From contig NZ_KB908303.1 in the NCBI RefSeq assembly GCF_000382425.1, positions 1 through 64,000 on the forward strand: DNA of 64,000 nucleotides, written 5' to 3'. Made by a program: the position numbers and the translations under genes. The notes beneath the pieces were generated by a model, which did no database searches, was not told the DNA's origin, and saw nothing but the letters and a program-made list of their open reading frames with translations. Shown piece by piece: positions 16,164-25,861 of the stretch; the stretch's first letter is position 1, and each line of letters opens with the position of its first letter. The stretch comes from Empedobacter brevis NBRC 14943 = ATCC 43319 (GTDB taxonomy: Bacteria > Bacteroidota > Bacteroidia > Flavobacteriales > Weeksellaceae).

Positions 16164-16433
16164 CATTTTAAAATTTAATATCTCTTAACATAATTTGATA
16201 CAATATACTATTTATCAAAAACATATAAGATTAAATTAATCTTAAAGAAATAAATATGATGAATAAATAATAGTTAATTTTATTCAATTAAATCCAAAAC
16301 AGAAAAAGTAGTGTATAAATACGCCATATTAAAATCGAAAATAAATATAAAGTAGCTTTATGATTATAAATAAATAAGATTGTTTAATCTCTTTTCAACG
16401 GCATACATTCGTAGAAATTTTAAAATAGTGCTT
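16164..16433. other. Intergenic region between divergent marR and kup
   Basis: This stretch of about 270 bases is very A/T rich and holds no open frame of interest. It must contain the kup promoter, but I see no clear TAnnTTTG box. A TTG start at 16380 would extend the Kup frame by 18 residues of unlikely sequence and was not used. Confidence 0.5.
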
Positions 16434-18383
16434 ATGGAATCAAAGCATACGATGAATAAAGTAACGGCAGCAACCCTCTTAATCGCATTTGGAATCATTT
16501 ACGGTGATATTGGAACAAGTCCATTATATGTAATGAAAGCGATAATCGGAGAAAATCGTGTAATTGAAGAGAGCATTGTTTATGGAGGCGTATCGTGTGT
16601 ATTTTGGACTTTATGTTTTCAAACTTCTATTAAATATGTATGGTTGACACTAAAAGCAGATAATGATGGTGAAGGAGGTATTTTTTCGTTGTATTCACTC
16701 ATCAAGAAAAAAGGAAAAAATCTTATTATCCCAACCATTATTGGAGCATCCGCCTTATTAGCAGATGGAATTATTACTCCTCCCGTTTCGGTTTCTTCCG
16801 CCGTAGAAGGTCTACGAATGTTAAACGGACTGGAAAACCTCCCTACTATACCAATTGTCATTTTTATTCTTTCTGCATTATTCTTTTTTCAACGATTCGG
16901 AACAAACAAAGTCGGTAAAATATTTGGTCCTTTTATGGTCTTATGGTTTACTATGCTTTTAGGATTAGGAATTTACCACATTGTTCATCATCCAAGTATT
17001 ATCAAGGCTTTAAATCCATATTACGCCTACAATCTTTTGATGAATTACCCACATGGATTTTGGATATTAGGAGCTGTTTTCCTTTGTACAACAGGTGCGG
17101 AAGCATTGTATTCAGATTTGGGGCATTGTGGACGAAAAAACATCCGTATCAGTTGGATCTATGTTAAAATTTGTTTAGTTACAAACTATTTAGGGCAAGC
17201 TGCTTGGTTAATGCATCAAGATGATCCAATATTAGACGGTAGAAATCCATTTTACGAAATGATGCCTGACTGGTTTTTAATTCCGGGAATATGCATTGCG
17301 ACAGGAGCTGCAATTATCGCATCTCAAGCGTTAATTACCGGTTCTTTTACATTAATCAATGAAGCAATCAATTTAGGTTTCTGGCCCAGAACATTGATTA
17401 TTCAACCAAACGAACATAAAAGCCAGGTGTACATCCCTACCATCAATTTCATGCTATGGGCCGGGTGTGTATTTATTGTTTTATACTTTAGAGATTCTTC
17501 TCATATGGAGGCGGCATATGGACTTGCAATTACCGTCACCATGTTAATGACCACTTTTTTATTATCCTATTACCTCAACTATTATACAAAATTCAACAAA
17601 GTATTTATTGTTGCAATTCTATCTGTTTTTGTTGCAATCGAATCATCATTCTTTGTTGCAAACGTTGTCAAATTCATAGACGGAGGTTATTTAGCCCTAC
17701 TAATGGGGTGGTTGTTCTTCATCATCATGTACTGTAGTTTTTATGGGAAAATTCTTAATTCACGAAACCTGGAGTTTGTAAAAATTAAACGTTATGCAAA
17801 TATTTTAACAGAATTAAGTGAAGATAAAACAGTAAACAAATACTCGACATTCTTATTTTATTTAACGAAGTCGACAAATCCAAAAACGATAGAAAAATAC
17901 AGTATTCAATCTATTTTATCAAAACGACCTAAACGTGCAGATGTGTATTGGTTCGTCAACATTAGCCGAGACAGTGAGCCGTATACATTGAATTATAAAA
18001 TTTTGCCAATTGTAGACCAAAAGATTTATCGAATTACATTCAACATTGGATTCAGGGTTCAACCAAAAACAGAACAATATATTAAAAAGGTAATTAATGA
18101 TATGTATGCAGATGGAGAATTACAACTCAAGTATTTAAGTCCTTGTCTGAAAAAATACAACCAAGATCCGGATATGAAATTCGTTTTAATTGAGAAATTC
18201 CCTTCTATTGAAACTAAATTAAGTATGAAAGAGTTCTTCACTTTGAAAGTATATTACATTTTAAAGAAGATAGAATTCAATATTCCAAAATCATTTGGTC
18301 TTGAAAAAAATGATGTTGTCGTAGAACACATCCCTTTATATGTACACAAAGACAATGTCGACGATTTAAAAAGAATTCAATAA
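16434..18383 (+). CDS. kup: Kup-type low-affinity potassium transporter, 649 aa
   Basis: Kup proteins import K+ with protons. The N-terminal signature FGIIYGDIGTSPLYV lies at about residues 18-32 and is followed by some 12 membrane helices to about residue 430, with further family motifs LLADGIITPPVSV and TGAEALYSDLGHCG. The last 200 residues are the cytoplasmic domain. I chose the ATG at 16434, which gives MESKHTMNK and the usual distance to the first helix. A terminator follows 8 bases after the stop. It is a single-gene unit. Confidence 0.95.
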   Translation: MESKHTMNKVTAATLLIAFGIIYGDIGTSPLYVMKAIIGENRVIEESIVYGGVSCVFWTLCFQTSIKYVWLTLKADNDGEGGIFSLYSLIKKKGKNLIIPTIIGASALLADGIITPPVSVSSAVEGLRMLNGLENLPTIPIVIFILSALFFFQRFGTNKVGKIFGPFMVLWFTMLLGLGIYHIVHHPSIIKALNPYYAYNLLMNYPHGFWILGAVFLCTTGAEALYSDLGHCGRKNIRISWIYVKICLVTNYLGQAAWLMHQDDPILDGRNPFYEMMPDWFLIPGICIATGAAIIASQALITGSFTLINEAINLGFWPRTLIIQPNEHKSQVYIPTINFMLWAGCVFIVLYFRDSSHMEAAYGLAITVTMLMTTFLLSYYLNYYTKFNKVFIVAILSVFVAIESSFFVANVVKFIDGGYLALLMGWLFFIIMYCSFYGKILNSRNLEFVKIKRYANILTELSEDKTVNKYSTFLFYLTKSTNPKTIEKYSIQSILSKRPKRADVYWFVNISRDSEPYTLNYKILPIVDQKIYRITFNIGFRVQPKTEQYIKKVINDMYADGELQLKYLSPCLKKYNQDPDMKFVLIEKFPSIETKLSMKEFFTLKVYYILKKIEFNIPKSFGLEKNDVVVEHIPLYVHKDNVDDLKRIQ

Positions 18384-18391
18384 AATTTAAA

Positions 18392-18418
18392 ATCCTGAAA
18401 GTTTTTCAGGATTTTTTT
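18392..18418 (+). terminator. kup terminator
   Basis: ATCCTGAAA and TTTCAGGAT form a 9-bp stem with a 3-base loop, followed by seven T. Confidence 0.88.
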
Positions 18419-18501
18419 ATGAATCTAACTTCTTAATTCACAACTATCAAATAATTTTTATAAATTTATATTCATCATAAACTATTAAAATTCTATTCAT
18501 T

Positions 18502-18828
18502 ATGTTTGAAATTTATCAAGACAAAGCAGGAGAATATCGTTTTCGTTTGAAAGCTAAAAACGGGCAAAACATTTTAGCAAGCGAAGGATATAAACAAAAA
18601 GCAAGTTGTGAAAACGGAATCGAATCCGTGCGCAAGAATTCGCAGGATGATGCTAAATTCGAATTAAAAGAAGGTGCTTCCGGGAAATGGCATTTCAATC
18701 TGAAAGCTTCAAATGGACAAATTATCGGAACAAGCCAATCGTATGAAACAGAATCTGGTGCTAGAAACGGAATTGCTTCTGTCAAAACAAACGCTTTAGA
18801 AGCAAGTGTAAAAGAAGTTGAGGGATAA
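18502..18828 (+). CDS. DUF1508 (YegP-like) protein, 108 aa
   Basis: Two tandem DUF1508 modules make up the whole protein. The first is FEIYQDKAGEYRFRLKAKNGQ with SEGYKQKASCENGIESV; the second repeats it as FELKEGASGKWHFNLKASNGQ with SQSYETESGARNGIASV. This duplicated layout is exactly that of E. coli YegP, a small cytoplasmic protein of unknown biochemical role. The long frame on the opposite strand (18516-18833) is its shadow. It has no partner gene nearby. Confidence 0.93.
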   Translation: MFEIYQDKAGEYRFRLKAKNGQNILASEGYKQKASCENGIESVRKNSQDDAKFELKEGASGKWHFNLKASNGQIIGTSQSYETESGARNGIASVKTNALEASVKEVEG

Positions 18829-18853
18829 AACACAAACCTCTATAAAAAGCTGA

Positions 18854-18874
18854 AGCCTTGGAAAATCCAAGGCT
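18854..18874 (-). terminator. Hairpin downstream of dps
   Basis: AGCCTTGGA and TCCAAGGCT form a 9-bp stem with a 3-base loop, in the convergent gap between the DUF1508 gene and dps. On the minus strand a T run follows after a few bases, so it probably serves dps. Confidence 0.6.
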
Positions 18875-18937
18875 CAACCTAATTAACACTAATATGAATT
18901 AACACTAAAAACTTATGAAGTAAAATAATGTTCAACT

Positions 18938-19402
18938 TTATTTTAGATGCGATCTAAGCATCCAAGCAGTTTTTTGATGTTGTTCTAACAATCCAACTAA
19001 GAAATCCGAAGTTGAAATATCATTGAACTTTTCAATTTCTACTACAGCTTCTGCCAAAAAATTAATAATAATTTCGTGGTCGTGTAGCAAATCAGCAATA
19101 AAACTTAAACTATCTTTGTTTTCCGTTTTTCTTGCTTCTGACAAATGAGCTAACTGCAAATACTCTGCCATTGTTGCTGGTGCATAAACATCTTTTTGAC
19201 GAATTTTTTCCGCAACATCGTCTATGACAATTTGTAACTCGTTGTATAACGATTCAAAATACACATGTATAGTCTGAAAATCTGGACCTTCAACATTCCA
19301 ATGTGCATTTCTTGTTTTTAAATATAAAATGTGTTCGTCTGCTAATAATTTAATTAAAATATCAGCAATCTTTTGTTTCTTTTCTGGCGATAATAATTTC
19401 AT
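18938..19402 (-). CDS. dps: Dps family DNA-binding ferritin-like protein, 154 aa
   Basis: Dps dodecamers oxidise and store iron using peroxide and shield DNA. The intersubunit ferroxidase residues are in place: H34 in NAHWNVEGPDF, H46, and D61 and E65 in VIDDVAEKIR. The four-helix fold and the length are typical. A TATCTTTG -7 box lies 46-53 bases before the start. The short N-terminus has few lysines, so DNA binding may be weak. Confidence 0.94.
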   Translation of the reverse strand: MKLLSPEKKQKIADILIKLLADEHILYLKTRNAHWNVEGPDFQTIHVYFESLYNELQIVIDDVAEKIRQKDVYAPATMAEYLQLAHLSEARKTENKDSLSFIADLLHDHEIIINFLAEAVVEIEKFNDISTSDFLVGLLEQHQKTAWMLRSHLK

Positions 19403-19447
19403 TTGTTTAAATTTTTATATTGTCTATTTTGATTAACTTTACTACTG

Positions 19448-19455
19448 CAAAGATA
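19448..19455 (-). promoter_or_regulatory. dps -7 box
   Basis: The minus strand reads TATCTTTG, matching TAnnTTTG, about 46 bases upstream of the dps start. No clear -33 TTG is visible. Confidence 0.5.
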
Positions 19456-19578
19456 AAACCAGAAAGGGTAGATGGTATAGATTTTTTAAATCTTATTTCT
19501 ATTCCTTTATAATTAAAAACTATGAACGACTCTTTACAACCAAAACGTGATAAGATGTTTTTATTAAAACAGAATTAT

Positions 19579-19586
19579 TAGTTTTG
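19579..19586 (+). promoter_or_regulatory. -7 box of the outer-membrane barrel gene
   Basis: TAGTTTTG matches TAnnTTTG, 70 bases before the start codon. A weak hairpin (AGTGG with CCACT, about 19602-19626) lies in the resulting leader. Confidence 0.35.
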
Positions 19587-19655
19587 TTGGGACAAATTTA
19601 TAGTGGTTTTTTCAATTAAAGCCACTTTTAAAAGTTAAAAATTAATTAAATTTCT

Positions 19656-20192
19656 ATGAAAAATTTTCTTTTATTTATCATTTCTTTAACCCTAGGTACT
19701 ACTGCTTTTTCGCAAATTAATCAAAATCAAACCCTTACTAACAATTGGAGATTTGGAGGTGGAATTGGTCTGTCTTTTGGAAACAACAGTTACTTTGGTT
19801 TTAACGTATCTCCAAGTGTTGGTTATATGGTTTCGAATAATGTAGAGTTAGGCGCAACAGCTGGTTATCAATATGCAAAAAACGATTATTCTAAATTAAA
19901 TTTATTTAATGTTGGTCCTTATATCAATTTTTTCCCAATCGAGAATATATTCCTGAGAGCGAATTATATGTATTATACAGGAAAACAAGAATACAATGAT
20001 CGTACTCCTTATTACAATACTATGTATGAAGCTAATTTAGATGAATCTGCTTTATGGCTTGGAGCCGGATACCAATCCGGAGGACCGGTTAGATTTCAGG
20101 CAGGTGTCATGTACAATGTTTTATACAAGGAAAATGAAAGTATATTTTCATCAGGTTTTCAACCATTTATGGGTGTTTCTATCGGTTTATAA
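19656..20192 (+). CDS. Outer-membrane beta-barrel protein, 178 aa
   Basis: A signal peptide (residues 1-20, ending TAFSQ) precedes a sequence of alternating aromatic and small residues typical of an eight-stranded barrel: WRFGGGIGLSFG, VSPSVGYMV, VELGATAGYQY, IFLRANYMYYTG, ALWLGAGYQSGG and a closing PFMGVSIGL with a C-terminal hydrophobic residue. This matches the porin-family or OmpX-like barrels of Bacteroidetes. The role may be structural or host-related; no plug or binding motif is seen. It is a single-gene unit with a shared terminator. Confidence 0.82.
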   Translation: MKNFLLFIISLTLGTTAFSQINQNQTLTNNWRFGGGIGLSFGNNSYFGFNVSPSVGYMVSNNVELGATAGYQYAKNDYSKLNLFNVGPYINFFPIENIFLRANYMYYTGKQEYNDRTPYYNTMYEANLDESALWLGAGYQSGGPVRFQAGVMYNVLYKENESIFSSGFQPFMGVSIGL

Positions 20193-20201
20193 CATAAAAA
20201 A

Positions 20202-20223
20202 AGCACTCTAAATTTAGAGTGCT
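20202..20223. terminator. Bidirectional terminator between barrel gene and uvrA
   Basis: An 11-bp perfect inverted repeat (AGCACTCTAAA and its complement) is flanked by A and T runs, so it can end transcripts arriving from both sides. Confidence 0.88.
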
Positions 20224-20231
20224 TTTTTATG

Positions 20232-23063
20232 TTATTTTAATTCATTTTTCAAGAATTTCCCCGTTACACTTTTCGGATTTTTCGCAATTTCTTCCGGTGT
20301 CCCTTCCGCAACAATTTTCCCTCCTTTGCTTCCTCCATCAGGACCGATATCAATTACATAATCGGCTAACTTTATCACATCTAAATTATGTTCGATAATA
20401 ATAACGGTATTTCCAAATTCAACAATTTTATTGATAACTTTCATCAAAACACTTACATCTTCAAAATGCAAACCTGTTGTTGGTTCATCTAAAATATAAA
20501 TTGTTTTTCCTGTTTGTTTTTTCGCTAATTCCGTCGCCAATTTTACCCGCTGCGCTTCTCCTCCACTCAATGTTGTTGATTGCTGTCCAAGTGTAATATA
20601 ACCCAATCCTACATCTTGTAGCATTTTTACATATCGATATATTTTCGGTATTGCTTCAAAAAACTCTACAGCTTCATTTACCGTCATATCAAGCACGTCT
20701 GCTATAGACTTTCCTTTATAACGAATCTCTAATGTTTCGCGGTTAAATCTTTTTCCGTTGCACGTTTCACACTCTACATGAATATCAGGTAAAAAGTTCA
20801 TTTCAATTACACGCAAACCGGCACCCTGGCAAGTTTCACAACGACCACCTTTTACATTAAATGAAAAACGTCCCGGTTTGTATCCTCTAATCTTTGCTTC
20901 AGGTAAATTTGTAAATAAGGAACGAATATCTGAGAAAATTCCTGTATATGTTGCAGGATTAGAACGAGGTGTTCGTCCGATAGGAGATTGATCCACTTCG
21001 ATTACTTTATCCAAATGTTCCAAACCTTCAATTTTTTTATAAGGCATCGGATCTTTTTCTGCTCTAAAAAAATATTGATTCAGAATTCTGTATAAGGTTT
21101 CATTAATCAATGTTGATTTTCCGCTTCCGGAAACTCCTGAAACCACAACCAGCTCACCTAATGGAATCGTAAGGTTTACATTTTTTAAATTATTTCCTTT
21201 TGCCCCATAAAGTTTCAATTCGTTTCCGTTTCCTTTTCTACGTTTTTCCGGAATCTCTATTTGTAATTTATTATTCAGGTAATTAGAAGTCAATGTATTT
21301 GATTTCAACATTTGCGTTGGTTTTCCTTCCCAAACAATTTGTCCTCCTTTTTTACCAGCTTTCGGCCCCACATCAATCACATAATCTGATTCCAGAATCA
21401 TATCTTTATCATGTTCTACTACCAAAACAGAATTTCCTATATCACGCAGTTTTTTCAATGATTCTATTAATCTGACATTATCACGTTGATGCAATCCAAT
21501 ACTCGGTTCATCTAAGATATAAAGCACATTTACTAATTGCGAACCTATTTGCGTAGCCAGACGAATACGTTGTGCTTCGCCCCCGGAAAGCGTTTTAGAA
21601 GAACGATTAAGGCTCAAATAATCCAATCCTACATCTAACAAAAATGATAAACGCGTATAAATTTCTTTTAGAATTTCGTGCGCAATTTGTTGTTGATTTG
21701 AAGTCATTGAAACCGGTGCTTCCTCAATCCATTTTTGAAGTGATTTAAGATCCATTTCAGCAACTTCTCCAATATTCTTATCATCAATACGGAAGAAAAG
21801 TGATTCTTTTTTCAAACGCTTTCCTTCGCAAGTTGGACAAATTACTTTTTTACCAAACTTTTTACTGATTGAATTAGATGAAGGATTATTCTTATCCTCC
21901 ATAATTTCAGCAAGAAACATGTTTAATCCTTCAAAATCTATCTTGTATGTTTTTTTTACTGATGCAAATTTCAAATCGACATTCAACGTCTCCTTTAAAC
22001 CATTCATTACATCATCAATCAATTCTTGCGGCAATTTTTTGAAAGCTGTTTTTTGATCAATATGATACTTCACAAAAATGGCTTCCAATTGTTTTTCGAT
22101 TCGAGAAGACGTTTTTAAGGCTTCAAACAATTCTTCCAGATTGTCGAACAACGACTTTTCTTTATCTTGAAATAATTTTTCAAGATTCACCACTTTCAAT
22201 TCTCCTAAACCTGTACATGTAGAACAAGCTCCTTTTGGTGAATTGAACGAAAATGTATTTGGCTCAGGCAACGCATATGATACTCCGGAGCTCGCACACA
22301 TCAGCGAACGAGAAAAGAAGCGTGTTTCATTGGTTTCATAATCCAAAACCATTGTAATTCCGTTTCCTTGCTGCATCGCATGATCGATGCTTGAACGTAA
22401 TCGTTGGTCATTCACCTTGTCGTTCAAAATCATTTTATCTACCAGCAATTCAATGTCGTGTGTTTTGTAACGATCCAGCATCATTCCAGGCTCTATATCT
22501 TTCAATTCACCGTCAATACGCATTTCCAGAAAACCTTTCTTCGAATAGGTTACAAAAATTTCTCGATAATGCCCTTTACGTGAACGAACAATCGGTGCTA
22601 AAATCGCAATTTTTTTACCTTCATATTGCGTTCGAATCAATTCAATAATCTGATCATCCGAATAGGCAACCATTTTTTCATTTGTTTCTACTGAATATGC
22701 TGTTGAAGCACGGGCATACAACAAACGAAGAAAATCATAAATTTCAGTAATTGTTCCTACTGTAGAACGTGGATTTTTATTCGTTGTTTTTTGCTCAATT
22801 GCAATAACAGGTGACAAACCATCAATTTTATCAACATCAGGGCGTTCCAAACCTCCTAAAAATTGACGTGCATAAGCCGAAAAAGTTTCAATGTAACGAC
22901 GTTGACCTTCCGCATAAATTGTATCAAAAGCCAGCGATGATTTTCCACTTCCGCTCAAACCGGTGATAACCACTAGCTCGTTGCGAGGAATTTTAACATC
23001 AATATTTTTTAGATTATGTTCACGTGCACCGTAAACTTCAATAAAATCTTTGTCCATGTTCAT
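20232..23063 (-). CDS. uvrA: Excinuclease ABC subunit A, 943 aa
   Basis: UvrA recognises DNA damage for nucleotide excision repair together with UvrB and UvrC. Two ABC modules are complete: Walker [10 protein letters not shown] near the N-terminus and GVSGSGKST in the second half, and two LSGGEAQR signatures. The zinc modules [14 protein letters not shown] and CETCQG with CETCNGKR are intact. I chose the ATG at 23061-23063 ([10 protein letters not shown]); an upstream alternative at 23099 would read through the terminator of the preceding gene. It is a single-gene unit with a shared terminator at its 3' end. Confidence 0.97.
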   Translation of the reverse strand: MNMDKDFIEVYGAREHNLKNIDVKIPRNELVVITGLSGSGKSSLAFDTIYAEGQRRYIETFSAYARQFLGGLERPDVDKIDGLSPVIAIEQKTTNKNPRSTVGTITEIYDFLRLLYARASTAYSVETNEKMVAYSDDQIIELIRTQYEGKKIAILAPIVRSRKGHYREIFVTYSKKGFLEMRIDGELKDIEPGMMLDRYKTHDIELLVDKMILNDKVNDQRLRSSIDHAMQQGNGITMVLDYETNETRFFSRSLMCASSGVSYALPEPNTFSFNSPKGACSTCTGLGELKVVNLEKLFQDKEKSLFDNLEELFEALKTSSRIEKQLEAIFVKYHIDQKTAFKKLPQELIDDVMNGLKETLNVDLKFASVKKTYKIDFEGLNMFLAEIMEDKNNPSSNSISKKFGKKVICPTCEGKRLKKESLFFRIDDKNIGEVAEMDLKSLQKWIEEAPVSMTSNQQQIAHEILKEIYTRLSFLLDVGLDYLSLNRSSKTLSGGEAQRIRLATQIGSQLVNVLYILDEPSIGLHQRDNVRLIESLKKLRDIGNSVLVVEHDKDMILESDYVIDVGPKAGKKGGQIVWEGKPTQMLKSNTLTSNYLNNKLQIEIPEKRRKGNGNELKLYGAKGNNLKNVNLTIPLGELVVVSGVSGSGKSTLINETLYRILNQYFFRAEKDPMPYKKIEGLEHLDKVIEVDQSPIGRTPRSNPATYTGIFSDIRSLFTNLPEAKIRGYKPGRFSFNVKGGRCETCQGAGLRVIEMNFLPDIHVECETCNGKRFNRETLEIRYKGKSIADVLDMTVNEAVEFFEAIPKIYRYVKMLQDVGLGYITLGQQSTTLSGGEAQRVKLATELAKKQTGKTIYILDEPTTGLHFEDVSVLMKVINKIVEFGNTVIIIEHNLDVIKLADYVIDIGPDGGSKGGKIVAEGTPEEIAKNPKSVTGKFLKNELK

Positions 23064-23083
23064 TTGTAAGAAGTTGCAAAAAT

Positions 23084-23110
23084 ACAAAAAAAGCCACATT
23101 CTTGTGGCTT
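23084..23110 (-). terminator. Terminator of the SRPBCC/GyrI-like gene
   Basis: AAGCCACA (23091-23098) and TGTGGCTT (23103-23110) form an 8-bp stem, with a T run on the minus strand. It lies in the 84-base gap before the chosen uvrA start, which argues against the longer uvrA frame. Confidence 0.8.
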
Positions 23111-23147
23111 AGTTTCATTTTAAAAATTGTTAATTCTTAATGGTTTA

Positions 23148-24182
23148 TTATTTAATAATAGGAAGATAAATGCGTGACATCAGTTTTAAACTATCCGTTT
23201 CTTTTGGATCATTCAACATCACCTCTAGTTGCCTTGTTCCTAACTTAATTTTTTTAGATTGCGCATAACTGTTCATTCGTTCTATTGTTTGATTTCGCTT
23301 AGAACGAGGTCCAATATGCAAGGTTAATAAATATTCTCCTTCCGGAACCACTACTTTCTGCATTCCTTTCTGCAAAGGTAAATCCTCTATCAGTTGTATA
23401 CCGGAGAAAAAAGTAACCTGGTCTTTTTCTTTATTAAAATCAGTAAAATAGATATATGGAAAACCTAAATCAAAATCAAGCCCACCTTCATCTTTATTCA
23501 TCAACGATTTATAAATGATTTCGAAAGAAGCATCTACTTTTTCCATAATCAGTTTATCTGAAATCTTCGTTTGTTTTTTAATGGCTAACAAATTCGTTTT
23601 TCCTAAGAATCCAATTCGAAACTCCCCATAATTTAACCTTCCTTCTTTTTTATCTTTATCTAAACGAATTTTCACTCGTTTACTTAACTCATCCAGAGAT
23701 TCTTCAAATTTTGATTCAGGGTTTTTGAAATAAGCAAAATAACGATAGAAATAAGGGATTTTCTGGCTCAAATAATTCAACTTCGCAATGGTTTTACCAT
23801 TTTCATTTTGATCAAACTTCACATTCAAACTATCCAGTTTTTCCCATCCATCGTATTTGATTGTATAATTAACAAAACGATTCACCGAAAAATTATCGAT
23901 TGTGATTTTTCCTGAAGCAATAGCAGCATCTTCTGAATCCCAAGTCATCGAAATTTCATCTTCTTCTTGTGTATTTGAAAATTTTTTGGTTGTTAACGAA
24001 TCTGCAGCCGTGAATTGTTCCCATTTAGAAAATTGGCGAAGGTTGTAAAATTCATCATAAACTAACCCTACAGGTGCATCAAATTCGTATTCGATGTCTT
24101 CATCAAAACGGTCAGGTAATACGATTGGCAAAACAGCTAAAATCGCAATAAGAATAACTAAAAAAAGATTTACTTGTTTCAT
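23148..24182 (-). CDS. Membrane-anchored SRPBCC / GyrI-like fusion protein, 344 aa
   Basis: An N-terminal hydrophobic segment (about residues 4-23) anchors or exports the protein. Residues 30-160 resemble a polyketide-cyclase/SRPBCC domain: a first strand with DIEYEFDAPVGLVYDEFYNLRQFSKWE and later paired strands. The C-terminal part (about 190-344) resembles the GyrI-like effector-binding domain (FFSGIQLIEDLPL, VVPEGEYLLTLHIGP). Both folds bind small hydrophobic ligands. It lies upstream of uvrA on the same strand but ends at its own terminator. The domain calls are by fold resemblance, and the ligand is unknown. Confidence 0.65.
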   Translation of the reverse strand: MKQVNLFLVILIAILAVLPIVLPDRFDEDIEYEFDAPVGLVYDEFYNLRQFSKWEQFTAADSLTTKKFSNTQEEDEISMTWDSEDAAIASGKITIDNFSVNRFVNYTIKYDGWEKLDSLNVKFDQNENGKTIAKLNYLSQKIPYFYRYFAYFKNPESKFEESLDELSKRVKIRLDKDKKEGRLNYGEFRIGFLGKTNLLAIKKQTKISDKLIMEKVDASFEIIYKSLMNKDEGGLDFDLGFPYIYFTDFNKEKDQVTFFSGIQLIEDLPLQKGMQKVVVPEGEYLLTLHIGPRSKRNQTIERMNSYAQSKKIKLGTRQLEVMLNDPKETDSLKLMSRIYLPIIK

Positions 24183-24262
24183 TTACAAAATTGAATGTAC
24201 AAAAATAGAAATACTTTACAGCACTCGTTATATATTCATCGAAATTAATCTTCTAAAAGTAC

Positions 24263-24270
24263 TATATTTG
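24263..24270 (+). promoter_or_regulatory. -7 box of the DUF937 gene
   Basis: TATATTTG matches TAnnTTTG, 19 bases before the start codon. Confidence 0.55.
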
Positions 24271-24288
24271 ATTAAATAATATAAACTT

Positions 24289-24879
24289 ATGGACTTTACA
24301 AATTTAATTCAAGGAGCTATTGGCCAACAAGTAGTTGGTTCTGCCGCAAAACAATTGGGCATAAACGAATCTCAGGCGCAAACTGCTGTCGCTGCTGCTA
24401 TACCTTTTTTACTATCTGCGTTAAATAAAAATGCACAAAACGGTGGTGCTGAAGGAATTTCAAATGCTTTAAATCAGCATGACGGAAGTATTTTAGATAA
24501 TCTTTCTGGTTTTTTAAACCAAGGAGGAAATCAACAAGATGGTTTAGGAATTTTAGGACATGTTTTAGGAAATAAACAACAAAACGTAGAAGCTGCAATT
24601 TCTCAACAATCCGGATTAAACATGCAACAAGTGACTCAAATTTTAGCTCTAGTAGCTCCTATTGTAATGGGGTATTTGGGAAAACAAAAACAATCTGAAA
24701 GTTTAGATTCTAATGGAATTGCAGGATTATTAGGTGGTTTAGTTGGAGGATCATCTGCACAAGCTAATCAAGGAGGAATAAACTTAGGAGGATTTGAAAA
24801 ATTGTTAGACCAGGATGGTGATGGACAATTAGGTCTTGGAGATGCAATGGGCTTATTAGGTGGCTTTTTCAAAAAATAG
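24289..24879 (+). CDS. DUF937 family protein with calcium-binding loop, 196 aa
   Basis: The first 130 residues match DUF937: an N-terminal helical region (VGSAAKQLGINESQAQTAVAAAIPFLLSAL) and a repeat-like second half (ISQQSGLNMQQVTQILALVAPIVMGYLG). A Q/G/S-rich linker follows. Near the C-terminus DQDGDGQLGLGD has acidic residues at positions 1, 3, 5 and 12 of an EF-hand-like loop, probably binding calcium, followed by a glycine-rich end. The protein has no signal peptide. The family is widespread with no known function. It is a single-gene unit. Confidence 0.82.
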   Translation: MDFTNLIQGAIGQQVVGSAAKQLGINESQAQTAVAAAIPFLLSALNKNAQNGGAEGISNALNQHDGSILDNLSGFLNQGGNQQDGLGILGHVLGNKQQNVEAAISQQSGLNMQQVTQILALVAPIVMGYLGKQKQSESLDSNGIAGLLGGLVGGSSAQANQGGINLGGFEKLLDQDGDGQLGLGDAMGLLGGFFKK

Positions 24880-24918
24880 TCATTTGTCTTAAAAAAATTA
24901 AAAAACATAAAATTTATT

Positions 24919-24945
24919 AAGCAGGAAATTTTCTTGCTTTTTTTG
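24919..24945 (+). terminator. Terminator of the DUF937 gene
   Basis: AAGCAGGAA and TTCTTGCTT form a 9-bp stem with one G-T pair, followed by seven T. Confidence 0.75.
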
Positions 24946-25150
24946 TTTCAAAAATTATCAACCTAAAGGTTTAGAGGTTTTAAAATTATCAATTCTTTAA
25001 ATATTCGAAATTTTAATTAAAAAAATCATTCTATTATTTACTCTTCAATGTATTTTTATCAACACTCAATTTTATCAAAAGAATTAAATCTAAAAAAATC
25101 CATTTATAGAATTCGGTCTTTTTGCTGAATTCAAATTCAATTGTTTGTTA
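24946..25150. other. Convergent intergenic region
   Basis: This A/T-rich spacer lies between two terminators, in the 301-base gap between the DUF937 gene and the response-regulator gene. I see no gene or repeat in it. Confidence 0.5.
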
Positions 25151-25157
25151 TGAAAAG

Positions 25158-25182
25158 TCGAGAAATTCTCGGCTTTTTTTTT
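25158..25182. terminator. Hairpin downstream of the response regulator
   Basis: GTCGAGAA and TTCTCGGC form an 8-bp stem with one G-T pair. T runs occur on both strands, the longer one on plus. Confidence 0.6.
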
Positions 25183-25861
25183 AATTTAGAGGTAAATCTA
25201 TTTTAAAACCTACTCCTCGAACCGACTCAAATTTCACACTTTTATCATATTGAAAATATTTTCTTAGACGCGTCATAAAAACATCCAAACTTCGCCCCAT
25301 GAAATAATCATTTTCACCCCAAATTTTTTCTAAAATTTCTTTTCGAGTCACTAATTTTTGATTGTTTTGAATAAAATAATTCAATAATTCTGTTTCTTTT
25401 TCTGTTAATTGAAAAACCTCATCCTGAAAAGTCAACGTTAATTGGTTTCGATTAAACATATACGTTCCTATTGAAATCACTTCTTCTAAAATCGGTTGGT
25501 TTCGTTTTAAAATATTTTTAATTCTCAACACCAATTCTTCAGGATCGCAAGGTTTCGTGATATAATCATCAGCACCTAATTTCAATCCCAAAACACGATC
25601 AAAACTTTGTGCTTTAGCAGTTAAAAATAAATAAGGAATTGTAATGCTTTCTCCTATTTTTTTAGCTAATGTAAACCCATCTATTTCTGGTAGCATTACG
25701 TCCAAAATAATCAATTGAACAGCAGGTAATACGGATAAATCTTCTAGTAACTGTTGTGGATGACTGAACCATGTTACTTCAAAATCAGAAAATTCGAGAT
25801 ATTGTTTCAAAACTGTTCCCAAATCCTGGTCATCTTCAACCAAAATCAATTTAGTTTTCAT
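25181..25861 (-). CDS. OmpR/PhoB-type response regulator, 226 aa
   Basis: The receiver domain (1-120) has the acidic pair D10/D11, phosphorylated D54 in IILDVMLP, and K in LTAKAQ. The C-terminal winged helix (about 130-226) has the usual LTEKETELLNYFIQN and SLDVFMTRLRKYF recognition helix, with RGVGFKI at the end. Its start overlaps the end of the kinase gene by 11 bases, so the two proteins should be made together. Repeats bound by this class lie upstream of the kinase and the divergent receptor gene. Confidence 0.95.
   Translation of the reverse strand: MKTKLILVEDDQDLGTVLKQYLEFSDFEVTWFSHPQQLLEDLSVLPAVQLIILDVMLPEIDGFTLAKKIGESITIPYLFLTAKAQSFDRVLGLKLGADDYITKPCDPEELVLRIKNILKRNQPILEEVISIGTYMFNRNQLTLTFQDEVFQLTEKETELLNYFIQNNQKLVTRKEILEKIWGENDYFMGRSLDVFMTRLRKYFQYDKSVKFESVRGVGFKIDLPLN

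Noticed and set aside
18516-18833. 105-residue frame opposite the DUF1508 gene
   Set aside because: Shadow of a well-conserved protein; its product has no recognisable feature.
23064-23099. 12-residue N-terminal extension of UvrA
   Set aside because: It would be translated across the terminator of the upstream gene and does not exist in the family.
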